A DNA stretch of 64,000 nt. Origin: Rudanella lutea DSM 19387 (lineage in GTDB: Bacteria > Bacteroidota > Bacteroidia > Cytophagales > Spirosomataceae). The notes below the pieces were generated by a model that saw only the letters and a list, made by a program, of their open reading frames with translations, made no database searches and had not been told where the DNA came from. Positions 1-8,061 of this stretch are shown here, one piece after another (position 1 is the first letter of the stretch; every line of letters begins with the position of its first letter). A program made the translations under genes and the position numbers. The DNA lies in the NCBI RefSeq assembly GCF_000383955.1, contig NZ_KB913014.1, positions 58,881-122,880 on the forward strand, given 5' to 3'.

Positions 1-585
1 ACTCAGGCACCCGCGTTTGATATACAGGAATACAAAGAGCAGATACGCCCTATTCCGCCAACACCGACAGGTATGCGGGATCGGGCGCTGCTACTGGTTG
101 GGTTCGCGGGGGCTTTTCGCCGTTCAGAACTGGTTGCTCTGGATATCGAAGGAGTTCAGTTTACACGCCACGGAGCGATCCTTAGTTTTCAGGGCAGTAA
201 AACCAATCAGTATGGGCGAACCGAACAGAAAGCAATCTTTTACAGTCCGGATCCCGACACCTGTCCTGTACGTTCCCTACAGGACTACATTAACGTATTA
301 GAACGTAGCTCAGGGCCTCTTTTTGTACGGATACGAAAGGGAGAGCAGGTCACGACGGATCGGTTGTCGGACAAGCAGGTAGCGAGAGCGGTAAAAATGT
401 ATCTGGGTGATGCCTATTCAGCACACTCGCTGAGGGCTTCGTTTGTGACTATTGCCAAACTCAACGGTGCTGATGATTCCCAAATTATGCAACAAACAAA
501 GCATCGTACGAGGACGATGATTGATCGTTATACCCGTGTACAACAGATCGTGAAACACAATGCCGCTATGAAGTTAGGCTTATAG
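1..585 (+). CDS. Tyrosine recombinase/integrase, 5' part outside the window
   Basis: This is the C-terminal catalytic half of a tyrosine site-specific recombinase, which cuts and rejoins DNA through a 3'-phosphotyrosine. The frame is open to base 1, so the gene starts outside the window and the ATG at 73 is internal. The catalytic set is visible: R in GAFRRSEL, K in GSKTNQ, H-x-x-R in AHSLRASF, H in KHRTR and the nucleophile Y in IDRYTR near the end. The GFAGAFRRSEL block is typical of stand-alone integrases that recombine chromosomal or plasmid targets. It lies at the edge of an accessory region containing IS elements and a defence island, which fits a role in island mobility, but no attachment site was identified. 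The fold call is firm; the substrate is unknown. Confidence 0.9.
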   Translation, partial: TQAPAFDIQEYKEQIRPIPPTPTGMRDRALLLVGFAGAFRRSELVALDIEGVQFTRHGAILSFQGSKTNQYGRTEQKAIFYSPDPDTCPVRSLQDYINVLERSSGPLFVRIRKGEQVTTDRLSDKQVARAVKMYLGDAYSAHSLRASFVTIAKLNGADDSQIMQQTKHRTRTMIDRYTRVQQIVKHNAAMKLGL

Positions 586-748
586 CAACTGGGGTAATGT
601 TGAATCTGTACTACATGAAGGTTTGAGTTACCAACTTTCGTTTGGATAATGGGTTAAGCGCATCACATGAGCACGGTGGGCGAGAACCAGCGACCGAGAA
701 AATGTTCATTCCGGTTGGCTAAGGTTGGCGTTAAAGGCGAAATGGCGT

Positions 749-1495
749 TTAGAGGTTGAAGCTAAAATCCATTGCAGAGCGGACTATCTGCGTCAGGCGG
801 CTGTTGATCTGCTCACGTTCTGCAGCCGGCTTGTATTGCAGGTGTACACTGAAGACCACCGGAATTTGTTGCCCACGGAACGATAGGGTAAATACGTCTG
901 GCTCAGCGGTGGGTGTCAACACCGTTTCATCCAGTCGTTTTTTCAGCCAACGCTCCTTTAACAGGTCACCCGTGGTACGATTTACGATCACCATGATGCG
1001 GGGAGCCATCAACTCCAGCAGATCAAAAAATATCCGTAATTGTTCGTCGAAAAACGGGTCATGCGCGTTATTCCTGACTAATTCCACCAGGTTCAGCTGA
1101 CTCGATTCGCGTACCTGAAACAAGTCGAGTTGCTCCCAGTGGTCGCCCAGTCCCGCTAACTGGGCTAACTCGCGATGCCGTTTGAAATACCGCAATCGCT
1201 GCCGATGATAAAGTTGGATTTGCTGCCAATCAGGTAGCTCTTCTTCGATCGTTTCCGGCCGAAAGGTAAAGTAGGGTCTAACGGCGGCCCGACTTGGTAC
1301 GGAGGCCTCAAACTCGGTGCCCTTAAGCACCCGAACCACATCATGTTCGCCCAGCGACGGGTTGATCCCGATGAAAAGCAACGAGCCCGGCCGAGGGTCG
1401 GGGTACAACATGGGCACCAGAGCCGTGTGCGACTGCTGTTTCCAGATCTCAATAAGCTGACAATTCAATGCCGCTGCCGATACAGGTTCAGCCAT
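749..1495 (-). CDS. Uracil-DNA-glycosylase-superfamily-like protein
   Basis: A 248-residue protein read from the ATG at 1495. The open frame runs further upstream, but that extension overlaps the neighbouring gene and is low in recognisable content. After an alpha-helical start it has LLFIGINPSLG, which resembles the first active-site motif of the uracil-DNA glycosylase superfamily (GxxPG/S type). Near the C-terminus a VVFSVHLQYKP stretch sits where that family carries its HPSP-like loop. If the match is right it would remove damaged or deaminated bases, or be a non-catalytic relative. It follows a putative zinc protein (gap 73 bases) and a VWA protein on the same strand, so a three-gene unit is possible. 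The family assignment rests on short motifs only. Confidence 0.5.
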   Translation of the reverse strand: MAEPVSAAALNCQLIEIWKQQSHTALVPMLYPDPRPGSLLFIGINPSLGEHDVVRVLKGTEFEASVPSRAAVRPYFTFRPETIEEELPDWQQIQLYHRQRLRYFKRHRELAQLAGLGDHWEQLDLFQVRESSQLNLVELVRNNAHDPFFDEQLRIFFDLLELMAPRIMVIVNRTTGDLLKERWLKKRLDETVLTPTAEPDVFTLSFRGQQIPVVFSVHLQYKPAAEREQINSRLTQIVRSAMDFSFNL

Positions 1496-1568
1496 AGGGA
1501 AAAAAGGGAGTTGGATGAAATAAAGGGAAAGGAATGCGAACAGACTACCGGAAACCGAACCGCCCCGG

Positions 1569-2681
1569 CTACCCGTCGAACTCCCAATGCAGGGGAAAAC
1601 CTTCCAGATGAATGCGGTAGCGGTCGTCCGGTTCCCGCACAATCTGATACGGGGCAGCCATCGAAACCCCCAGCGTATCGTTGAACGCTTTTTTCGTACG
1701 CGACAGATTCTCGTTAAAGCTGTTTTCCAGTGGGTTGACTAACCGCTGCACCGAGGCTTGCATTTGGTCGGGGCTCCCCGACCCGCTGATTCGGCCATAC
1801 AAGCGGTAAAGTTCGGCCGTGTAATCACCCAGCCGTGTAAACGGAATTCCTTCCCGGTGCCGCAGATAAAACAGGTAGAGCGTTCGAGCCAACGTGGACA
1901 TTCGTACCTCCAGATTCCCCTGCTGTGGGAATAGCAACTGACCGTGTCGGCCGACAACCAGCTGCCCCACCGACCGCCGAAACCCTTGCCGAAACAGCAT
2001 CTGACGCCGTAATTGTTCGAAACCCGACAGCGCCGACTCCACCAGAACATGTGGTACTTCTGCCTGCATTAATCCTTCGAGACACTCCGTGCAGATATCA
2101 CCGGTCCGGAGCTTGAGGCTAATCTGCTGCTTTTCCCCACAAAAATCATTCATGCAGCCAATTGGCTCTTTGTGAGTCAGGGTCACATCCTTAGCCAACC
2201 CCATGCGTTGTTGGAGGGTGTTCGACAAAACCTGGTAAGCAATAGGATATTTAGCCTCGGCGGAGACGTAACGTTCCCAGTCAGCCGTATGGATGAAAAT
2301 GTTTCCTTGTCCATCAAAAGCGCTAAACCAGTTGAGCGCATTTGGGCGGCTGGTTAGCAGCACCACTTCATGAGTAGGGTCAACCCGGCGGGTTGAACGA
2401 TAAAACTGACAAACTCCGAACAACTCACGCCAGGAAAGGGGCGCATTCCGACCCACGTGGAGCATGATTTTTTGCACCGGTGAGCGATACTGAAACCGCA
2501 ACGCATCCCGACGACGATGACCGCCCCCCCAAACCGTTTCGAACTCGTCAGGGTCAAACTCCATCTCGGGAACCACAAACCGCCAGCCAGGCAAGTTAAG
2601 GGATTTCAAAAGACTACAGAGGGCGAAATAGTCGTCGGGCTCGTAATCGGGGTCACGTAGCAGGTGAATTGTCAAGGTCAA
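1569..2681 (-). CDS. Conserved hypothetical protein with a four-cysteine, zinc-knuckle-like motif
   Basis: A 370-residue protein of unknown function. There is no ATG near the 5' end: a stop codon directly precedes a TTG at 2681, which is therefore the most upstream possible start. The first ATG lies about 39 codons in. In the middle are two cysteine pairs, CMNDFC (C-x4-C) and, about 18 residues later, CTEC (C-x2-C), which together look like a structural zinc site. The segment before them (NIFIHTADWERY) is rich in aromatic and acidic residues. No signal peptide or membrane helix is seen. It lies between a VWA-domain gene 77 bases upstream and a glycosylase-like gene downstream, all on one strand, suggesting a shared process. 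I do not recognise a named family. Confidence 0.6.
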   Translation of the reverse strand: MTLTIHLLRDPDYEPDDYFALCSLLKSLNLPGWRFVVPEMEFDPDEFETVWGGGHRRRDALRFQYRSPVQKIMLHVGRNAPLSWRELFGVCQFYRSTRRVDPTHEVVLLTSRPNALNWFSAFDGQGNIFIHTADWERYVSAEAKYPIAYQVLSNTLQQRMGLAKDVTLTHKEPIGCMNDFCGEKQQISLKLRTGDICTECLEGLMQAEVPHVLVESALSGFEQLRRQMLFRQGFRRSVGQLVVGRHGQLLFPQQGNLEVRMSTLARTLYLFYLRHREGIPFTRLGDYTAELYRLYGRISGSGSPDQMQASVQRLVNPLENSFNENLSRTKKAFNDTLGVSMAAPYQIVREPDDRYRIHLEGFPLHWEFDG

Positions 2682-2758
2682 TTAGAAATGGTCTGGAAAC
2701 GGGAACAAAGTAAGAAAAGTACCTATACGCGAGCAATAGTGACGTTAAAATAACCGGC

Positions 2759-3406
2759 CTATGGCTGGCTGAAATAATCAGCCTCGGCATCGCGGCTCGA
2801 CATCCCCCGGCGCTTTTTCTCGTAATATACCATCCGTCCTTTCCGCTCTTTTTCAAACAGTTGTACCATCCCTTCGGGTGTATGAACAAACCGAACCGTA
2901 TTGGTAATGGCAATAGCAGCAGCAGCCCCTTCCACCGAATGGTTAGCCCCCATGTACGTAAAGCTCCACCCGGTTTGGGTGAGTCGCTGAACCATAGCCC
3001 GCACCGCTGCGGCCGTGAACTCGCGGGAGGTATTTTCTTCTCCATCGGTCAGAATACTAACCAGTACAGTTGGGTTGCTTTCGGTCTCAATTTGTAACTC
3101 CAGGCGCATCAGACTACGGCCCATCGCGTCAAAAAGTGGTGTACTGCCGTTTGGTTGGTATTGGTCAGCGGTGAGCAAACGGAGCTGATGAGCCGGTTGT
3201 TTATCGAGGATAGTCCGAATGCCCGAGCCATTGAACGTAACAAAGCTGACGAACTGGGGCTGTTGCGGAAATTGTCGGCTAGAGGTCTGAATGGTTTGTA
3301 CAATCTCATTGAAGCCACTGAGGGTTGTCGGGTGCAGGGCGCCCATTGAACCACTTTCGTCGAGAATAATCAGGTTGTAAACCGGGGTACAAAGGGGTGT
3401 GTTCAT
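2759..3406 (-). CDS. von Willebrand factor type A (VWA) domain protein
   Basis: A 215-residue protein that is almost entirely one VWA domain, a Rossmann-like fold that binds partners through a metal ion. The metal-ion-dependent adhesion site is complete: DESGS at residues 16-20 (D-x-S-x-S), a later threonine in NGSTPLFD, and the aspartate in ILTDGEEN. There is no signal peptide or membrane segment, so it is cytoplasmic. The last 35 residues are basic and charged (KERKGRMVYYEKKRRG). Intracellular VWA proteins often pair with ATPases or zinc proteins; here the downstream partner is the four-cysteine protein. The ATG at 3406 is the only reasonable start. The domain call is firm, the process is not known. 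Confidence 0.85.
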   Translation of the reverse strand: MNTPLCTPVYNLIILDESGSMGALHPTTLSGFNEIVQTIQTSSRQFPQQPQFVSFVTFNGSGIRTILDKQPAHQLRLLTADQYQPNGSTPLFDAMGRSLMRLELQIETESNPTVLVSILTDGEENTSREFTAAAVRAMVQRLTQTGWSFTYMGANHSVEGAAAAIAITNTVRFVHTPEGMVQLFEKERKGRMVYYEKKRRGMSSRDAEADYFSQP

Positions 3407-3865
3407 GCTGGATTACGTGTCTACGGGCTCGTTTATCAGAAACCCAATACAAACCTACCGCTCCCAGCGTGCGGCACGAAATCACTGCAAGCTTGCAGCC
3501 ACGCCATCCCATATGAGTCTTACAGACTATAAAATACCAAAGCAAACCTACTAAGCTAACGCTCTGATATGAACATAAAGCTCCCCCATCTGACTACATA
3601 TGCTTTACCCTAGTACACCGATTCACTAAGAACTTCTCATCAAAATCAGTAAAGCTCCCCCCCCTTTATTCATTAGCGACGACTTTCTGACCTCGGTTCT
3701 GTACGCAATCAACAGCTAATGTCCTCCTCTTTCAGCATAGAAGGTTCTGTAAAGTATCTGCCAAAGTACGGCCTGATTGCTGATGGTACCTTTACTACAA
3801 GCCGTATACACTACCTCCTGAAGATAGATCCAGATAAAACTATCAAATTTTGTTTCGATGAGCAT
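3407..3865. other. Intergenic stretch, no gene recognised
   Basis: About 460 bases between the divergent-side end of the VWA gene and the 3' end of umuC. The upstream control region of the VWA gene must lie at its left side, but no clear TAnnTTTG -7 element was seen. A plus-strand open frame from 3719 would give a peptide starting MSSSFSIEGSVKYL, but it runs into the antisense of umuC and has no recognisable family, so it is not called as a gene. Confidence 0.5.
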
Positions 3866-5161
3866 CTACCGCGCCGTAAGAATCTCCTTCCACCGGGTTG
3901 TATAACAGGGCGATACCCATGCCTGTCTGTGATGCCACGACCGGTCAAAACCCTGTGCCGCCAGACGGACCGTGTCACGACCATACCGATAGTTAAGTTT
4001 GTCGACAACCCGGTGTAGCTGTGTGTACCGCCTGTCAGGTCCCTCCTGAAACAAAGAGGCCTGTTGATGCTCTTCAGCAACCAGATCAGACAGAATAACC
4101 CCTACTTTCTGGTAGGAATACCCAAAGCGATAAATCGAATGTAGAGCCGCCTGAGCGTACCGGGCCAGCTCTGTGTGGCTGGCCGTTGGATGTGGAAGCT
4201 GTACACTGCGGCTAGCGTAGTACTGCTTAGCAGGCTCACCGTTTGGCGAACGCCGGAATCGATTCGTATGCAGAAACACCGTAATAGTGCCGGCCGCACT
4301 ATGCTGTCGACGTAGTTTGTGCGCTGCTCGGGCCAGATGGGTGATCAACGCCTGCGTGATGGTGTCTTCGTCGGGTACAAGCCGACCAAAGGAAGGCGCT
4401 GCACAAATCGCCTTCCGGGCAGGTGGGTGAACCTCCAACATCTTGCAGGCAATCCCCCGTAACTCGTAAGCAAGCCGCAGGCCATTAACTGTCAGCTGTT
4501 GACGAATCCAGTCGTCGGGCAGATCCCGATATTGAGCCGCGGTGCGGATGCCATTGCGCCGAAGCAGGCTGGCGTACCTCCCCCCTATTCCCCACAACTC
4601 GGTCACCTCAAACTCGTGCAATAGTGCATCGATCAGGGCAGGGGCATCGAGCAGTAGCACCCCCTCATACTCCCCTACCCGCTTGGCAAAATGATTGGCC
4701 ACTTTGCAGAGTGATTTAGTCTGCGCCAGCCCAATGCTCACCGGAATACGTTGCCACTGTGCAACCGTCTGTCTCAGGTTCTGGGCAAATTGAATCAGGT
4801 CGGGCGAACCGGCTGACGGGTAGGCCGATTCGCATCCCGACAAGTTAAGAAAGGCCTCATCAATGGAATACACCTCCACCTCCTCCACAAACCGGGCCAG
4901 GGTAGCCATAATACGAGCCGACATATCCCCGTAGAGCGTGTAGTTACTACTGCAGACATGGATAGCATGCTGACTGCGTAACTCTTCAATCTGAAAAAGG
5001 GGCGTCCCCATCTTGATGCCCAGCGCCTTAGCCTCGTTTGACCGGGCAATCACGCACCCATCATTATTACTAAGCACCACTACGGGCCTGCCCTCCAAGG
5101 ATGGATCAAAACTGCGTTCACAGCTGACATACATGTTATTCACATCGAGGAGAGCAAGCAT
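3866..5161 (-). CDS. umuC: Y-family translesion DNA polymerase UmuC
   Basis: A 431-residue error-prone polymerase that copies past damaged bases, working with processed UmuD. The N-terminus [18 protein letters not shown] is the classical Y-family start with the first metal-binding aspartate, and VYSIDEAFL carries the second acidic pair. [16 protein letters not shown] is the helix-hairpin-helix after the palm, and the C-terminal little-finger and UmuC tail follow. I chose the ATG at 5161, one base after the umuD stop, rather than an upstream ATG at 5185 inside umuD, because it begins exactly at the family's conserved N-terminus. Expression is expected to be coupled to umuD as an SOS-type operon. 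Length is as usual for the family and the reading frame is intact. Confidence 0.95.
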   Translation of the reverse strand: MLALLDVNNMYVSCERSFDPSLEGRPVVVLSNNDGCVIARSNEAKALGIKMGTPLFQIEELRSQHAIHVCSSNYTLYGDMSARIMATLARFVEEVEVYSIDEAFLNLSGCESAYPSAGSPDLIQFAQNLRQTVAQWQRIPVSIGLAQTKSLCKVANHFAKRVGEYEGVLLLDAPALIDALLHEFEVTELWGIGGRYASLLRRNGIRTAAQYRDLPDDWIRQQLTVNGLRLAYELRGIACKMLEVHPPARKAICAAPSFGRLVPDEDTITQALITHLARAAHKLRRQHSAAGTITVFLHTNRFRRSPNGEPAKQYYASRSVQLPHPTASHTELARYAQAALHSIYRFGYSYQKVGVILSDLVAEEHQQASLFQEGPDRRYTQLHRVVDKLNYRYGRDTVRLAAQGFDRSWHHRQAWVSPCYTTRWKEILTAR

Positions 5162-5162
5162 A

Positions 5163-5612
5163 CTAGCGCATTTTATGAATGACAAACGTCACTACTCCAA
5201 ACACCCGAAAATCGTCGTCAGGCTGCACGTAAATCGGCTGATAGTTGGGATTCGACGGGGCCAGCACGACAAGCGGAGGTGCATGATGAACCCGTTTAAC
5301 GGTATGCTCACCGTTGAACCAGACAACAGCCACTTTACCATCGGCTACTTTCCTCGATGCGTCGACAACCAGCACGTCGCCCTCCTGAATGTGATCGCCC
5401 GTCATACTATCTCCAATCACCCGCACGAAATAGGTGGCTTCGGGATTCGTGATACAGAGATCATTCAGGTCACAGACCCGCTCGATGTAGTTTTCAGCCG
5501 GTGAAGGGAAGCCAGCCCGGACACGGGTTTCAAAAAGTGGAATGGGCAGCCGGGGACCAACTACTGCCTTGACAAAGTACTCGTCACAATCACCTAACAT
5601 GGTCGCTGTCAT
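5163..5612 (-). CDS. umuD: UmuD/LexA-type self-cleaving protein
   Basis: A 149-residue S24-family protein that, on activation by RecA filaments, cuts itself and then supports translesion synthesis by UmuC. The cleavage site is Ala33-Gly34 in VRAGFPSP, the catalytic serine is S69 in VIGDSMTG, and the general base lysine is K106 in GEHTVKRV. There is no helix-turn-helix domain, which separates it from LexA. The ATG at 5612 is used; a second ATG at 5600 would also keep the cleavage domain. It is transcribed just ahead of umuC with a one-base gap. A pair of 8-base direct repeats lies in its upstream region and may be an operator. Confidence 0.93.
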   Translation of the reverse strand: MTATMLGDCDEYFVKAVVGPRLPIPLFETRVRAGFPSPAENYIERVCDLNDLCITNPEATYFVRVIGDSMTGDHIQEGDVLVVDASRKVADGKVAVVWFNGEHTVKRVHHAPPLVVLAPSNPNYQPIYVQPDDDFRVFGVVTFVIHKMR

Positions 5613-5644
5613 AGCGCTATCATATAGTTAACACATAAACCACC

Positions 5645-5668
5645 TGCTATAATATAAGTTTGCTATAA
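5645..5668 (-). promoter_or_regulatory. Direct repeat upstream of umuD, possible operator
   Basis: Two identical TTATAGCA blocks (minus strand) occupy 5645-5652 and 5661-5668, spaced 16 bases apart start to start, within an AT-rich tract 33-56 bases upstream of the umuD ATG. This is a position where a damage-responsive repressor could bind. No known Bacteroidota LexA box was matched, and no clear TAnnTTTG -7 element was found, so the role is inferred from position only. Confidence 0.3.
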
Positions 5669-5699
5669 ACAAACCAAATAGACGCGTTAAATACGATCT

Positions 5700-6058
5700 C
5701 ATTTATAGCCAATGTCACTGGTTTAGTTGTTCATCTCGCCCCAGTGCGACTTATTGTGAACTATTCTACCCCGCCATTCTGATTCTTAATTTCCCTGTGC
5801 CTTTTGGCCCAAAACCTCACGACTTAGGGTACAAGGAACAGGCATGATGCAGGTGTCTGTTCCTGCGTGCAGCTGCCCCACTGGGGCGATGTGGTCGTGC
5901 TCGGCCACGCTATCACCATGCCCATCGGCTATAGGGCCACCGCCGGGAGCCTGATCTATGCCGGTGAGCGGCTCGTTTGGCCCTCCGGTGCCGTGCTTCG
6001 TTTTGACACAACCAGTGCGCTCGTTAATACGGCCCCCAATCGGGACAATCATCTGACC
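5700..6058. other. Intergenic stretch with possible gene debris
   Basis: About 360 bases between the umuD control region and the left end of the IS3-type element. Both strands have short open frames (plus strand, from about 5867 to the IS end; minus strand 5786-6052), rich in Gly and Pro, with no recognisable family. The plus-strand frame runs into the IS end. It could be the stump of a gene broken by the insertion, but I cannot support a function. Confidence 0.3.
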
Positions 6059-6120
6059 TGTAGTGCGCCCCCTTTTTAGGCCCAGCCATTAAGTTGGAAA
6101 GGGGAAGATAAATTTACCCC

Positions 6121-6399
6121 ATGAATCCTAGAAGTAAGCGCAAATTTACCCCGCAGTTCAAGCTCAAAGTGGTCTTGGAGGTCCTTAAAGAGAAAGAGAC
6201 GCTGACCACCATTAGCAAGCGATACGAGCTTCATCCTAACCAAATCAGGGAGTGGAAGAAACAGTTTCTGGAGTCGGCAGCTTCGGTCTTTGGAAACCCG
6301 GCCAAGCCCCTTAAACAAGAAGCGGATGCGGAAACAGCACAACTCTGTGAACAGATTGGGCGGTTACAGATGGAGCTGGTTTTCTTTAAAAAAAGTTGA
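6121..6399 (+). CDS. IS3-family transposase OrfA
   Basis: A 92-residue helix-turn-helix protein of the IS3/IS911 OrfA type that recognises the element's ends. The start MNPRSKRKFTPQFKLKVV and the later ISKRYELHPNQIREWKKQ are the typical HTH, followed by a short leucine-zipper-like helix ending LQMELVFFKKS. Near its end a run of seven A followed by G (6388-6394) is the usual site of -1 slippage that fuses OrfA to OrfB. OrfA itself is intact, but the downstream OrfB is broken, so no full transposase can be made. Confidence 0.88.
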   Translation: MNPRSKRKFTPQFKLKVVLEVLKEKETLTTISKRYELHPNQIREWKKQFLESAASVFGNPAKPLKQEADAETAQLCEQIGRLQMELVFFKKS

Positions 6400-6403
6400 C
6401 ACC

Positions 6404-7278
6404 ATGAGCCTTTCGCAACGACGTGCCTTGATTGACCCTAATCAGTTGGCCAGCATCCGCTTGCAGTGTCAATGGTTAGGCTTGCATCGCTCTGCCTACT
6501 ACCGCACGGGCGGCCCCGTACAAATCCGTCCCGGCTTCGAGTCAGGATTTGGTGTTGATGCGCTTGATGGACGAGCAGTATTTGCGCACGCCCCAGTATG
6601 GCTATCGAAAAATGACGCTGGCGTTGCGGGCAGCCGGGTATGTAGTGAATGGAAAGCGAGTTCGGCGATTGATGCGGTTGATGGGCCTGGAAGCGATCTA
6701 TCCGAAAGTAAACACTTCTAAACCAGCCCCAACCACCGTATATATCCGTATTTGCTACGCGGGCTGGCGATTGTGCGGGTGCATCAGGTGTGGGCCACCG
6801 ACACCCCTATATCCCGATGCAGGGCGGGTATATGTACCTGATGGCGATCATCGACTTATACAGTCGCTATGTGTTGGCCTGGTCCGTTACCAACACGATG
6901 GATGCCGAGTGATGCAGTGAGGTTCTACGGCAGGCACTAAGCCGATACCCAGCCCCGGAGATATTCAACACCGATCAGGGGAGTCAGTTCACCTCCTAGG
7001 AGTTCACGGCAGTGCTGGTAGAATTTTCTATTCGCATCTCGATGGATGGCAAAGGCAGGGCTTTGGATAATATCTTTGTGGAGCGACTTTGGCGAACGGT
7101 TAAGTACGAGCATATCTATCTGTATGTGTATGAGGATGGCTGGCAGTTAGAGCAAGGTCTGTCATGTTATTTTCAGTTTTACAACGAGCGACGGTTCCAC
7201 CAAGCGCTGACCTACAAGACACCATTACAGGTCTTCACTCAGGCTGTGATGAACCAAGTGGAAAATCAGATCAACTAA
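6404..7278 (+). pseudogene. IS3-family transposase OrfB (DDE integrase), frameshifted
   Basis: The integrase half of the IS3 transposase, split over at least three frames. MSLSQRRALIDPNQ from 6404 is one frame. Near 6549 the sequence continues in another as LMDEQYLRTPQYGYRKM and VNGKRVRRLMRLMGL, and the catalytic core follows in a third frame with the FNTDQGSQFTS block at about 6965-7000. A stop codon (TAG, in CCTAGG near 6997) interrupts this block. The last part, GRALDNIFVERLWRTVKYE, holds the catalytic glutamate and is open from 7012 to 7278. The first catalytic aspartate region (near 6790) is also out of frame. This is a dead gene, and the number of lesions suggests an old insertion. Confidence 0.88.
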
Positions 7279-7325
7279 CAACTTCCTTTCCCAATAAAGT
7301 GGTCCGGTTCAAGGGGAGCAGTATA

Positions 7326-7808
7326 GAATACAGGCCAAACAAGGTGGAATTTACTGGCACAAGTTTTGAGTTCAAACTTCACTTTCAAAGTATAGGGAGC
7401 GCTTTGTATTTCGACCCTGTTGAATGTGAAGAACCAGGTTACAACTGCTTTAATTTTTACGACGTATATGTCAATAAGCCATTTGAAACGGCATGGGTTT
7501 TTAGCTCTAACTTAGTTTCTAAACCCACCGTTGGAAACGTGATGTTCTGGACTAATGTGAGGGAGTATGGCAATTTTAGTGTGAATGTAGAAGGACAGCC
7601 GATGCAAAAAATAACGAGGTACCAAAATGATGGTAATGAGCCTGATTGTGGCACAAGTGAGTTTGCTACATTTGAGTTAAAGCCAGGACGATATAAATAC
7701 ACAGTACAAACTGAGCCGTACGATAGCTTAGGGAACCTGTGGGAGTGGAAGGGCTCTTTTGTCATTGAAGCCAGCAAGTGTATTAAAATACCGTTATCAA
7801 TGGATTAA
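7326..7808 (+). pseudogene. 3' remnant of a hypothetical gene cut by the IS3 element
   Basis: An open frame of about 160 codons runs from the right end of the IS to the stop at 7808. The frame continues backwards into IS sequence, so the gene's own start is gone. The product is rich in aromatic residues and beta-strand-like stretches (GRYKYTVQTEPYDS, GNLWEWKGSFVIEAS) with four cysteines, compatible with a small beta-sandwich protein. I recognise no family. It lies just upstream of the drmE operon, separated by about 250 AT-rich bases. Confidence 0.6.
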
Positions 7809-8061
7809 TAAAAACCGACCGTTTGAATTAATTTACAGGGCTCTTTCAATTCTACTTTTTGAATTATATAATTGTGTGCATAAATAGTTACTTGGCTTAT
7901 TCTTCTTCACTAAACAATAGATGTCAATGTGTGATCTTGCTCGTTTATCTTCTCTACTGGTTAAATGATCTCTAGTTTAATGTGAAAAGATTAAAGTGTA
8001 AGCACTACTGAAGTAGAGCGTTAATGGCTACTGAACTTATCCACTCTAACTTTTTGATTAA

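Larger units (their letters stand above)
6059..7325 (+). mobile_element. Decayed IS3-family insertion sequence
   Basis: About 1.27 kb carrying an orfA and a broken orfB of the IS3 type. Imperfect terminal inverted repeats support the limits: TGTAGTGCGCCCC at the left end and the complement of TATACTGCTCCCC at the right end match at 10 of 13 positions, with further similarity inside (TTGGAAAGGGGAAG against TTGGGAAAGGAAG). No convincing target duplication was seen. orfB has several frameshifts and a stop, so the element cannot move by itself. Confidence 0.8.

Noticed and set aside
756-1684. Plus-strand frames opposite the glycosylase-like gene
   Set aside because: Low-complexity Arg/Ser-rich shadows of the minus-strand gene, which has recognisable motifs.
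3719-4018. Plus-strand frame starting MSSSFSIEGS beside umuC
   Set aside because: Half of it is antisense to umuC and it has no family resemblance.
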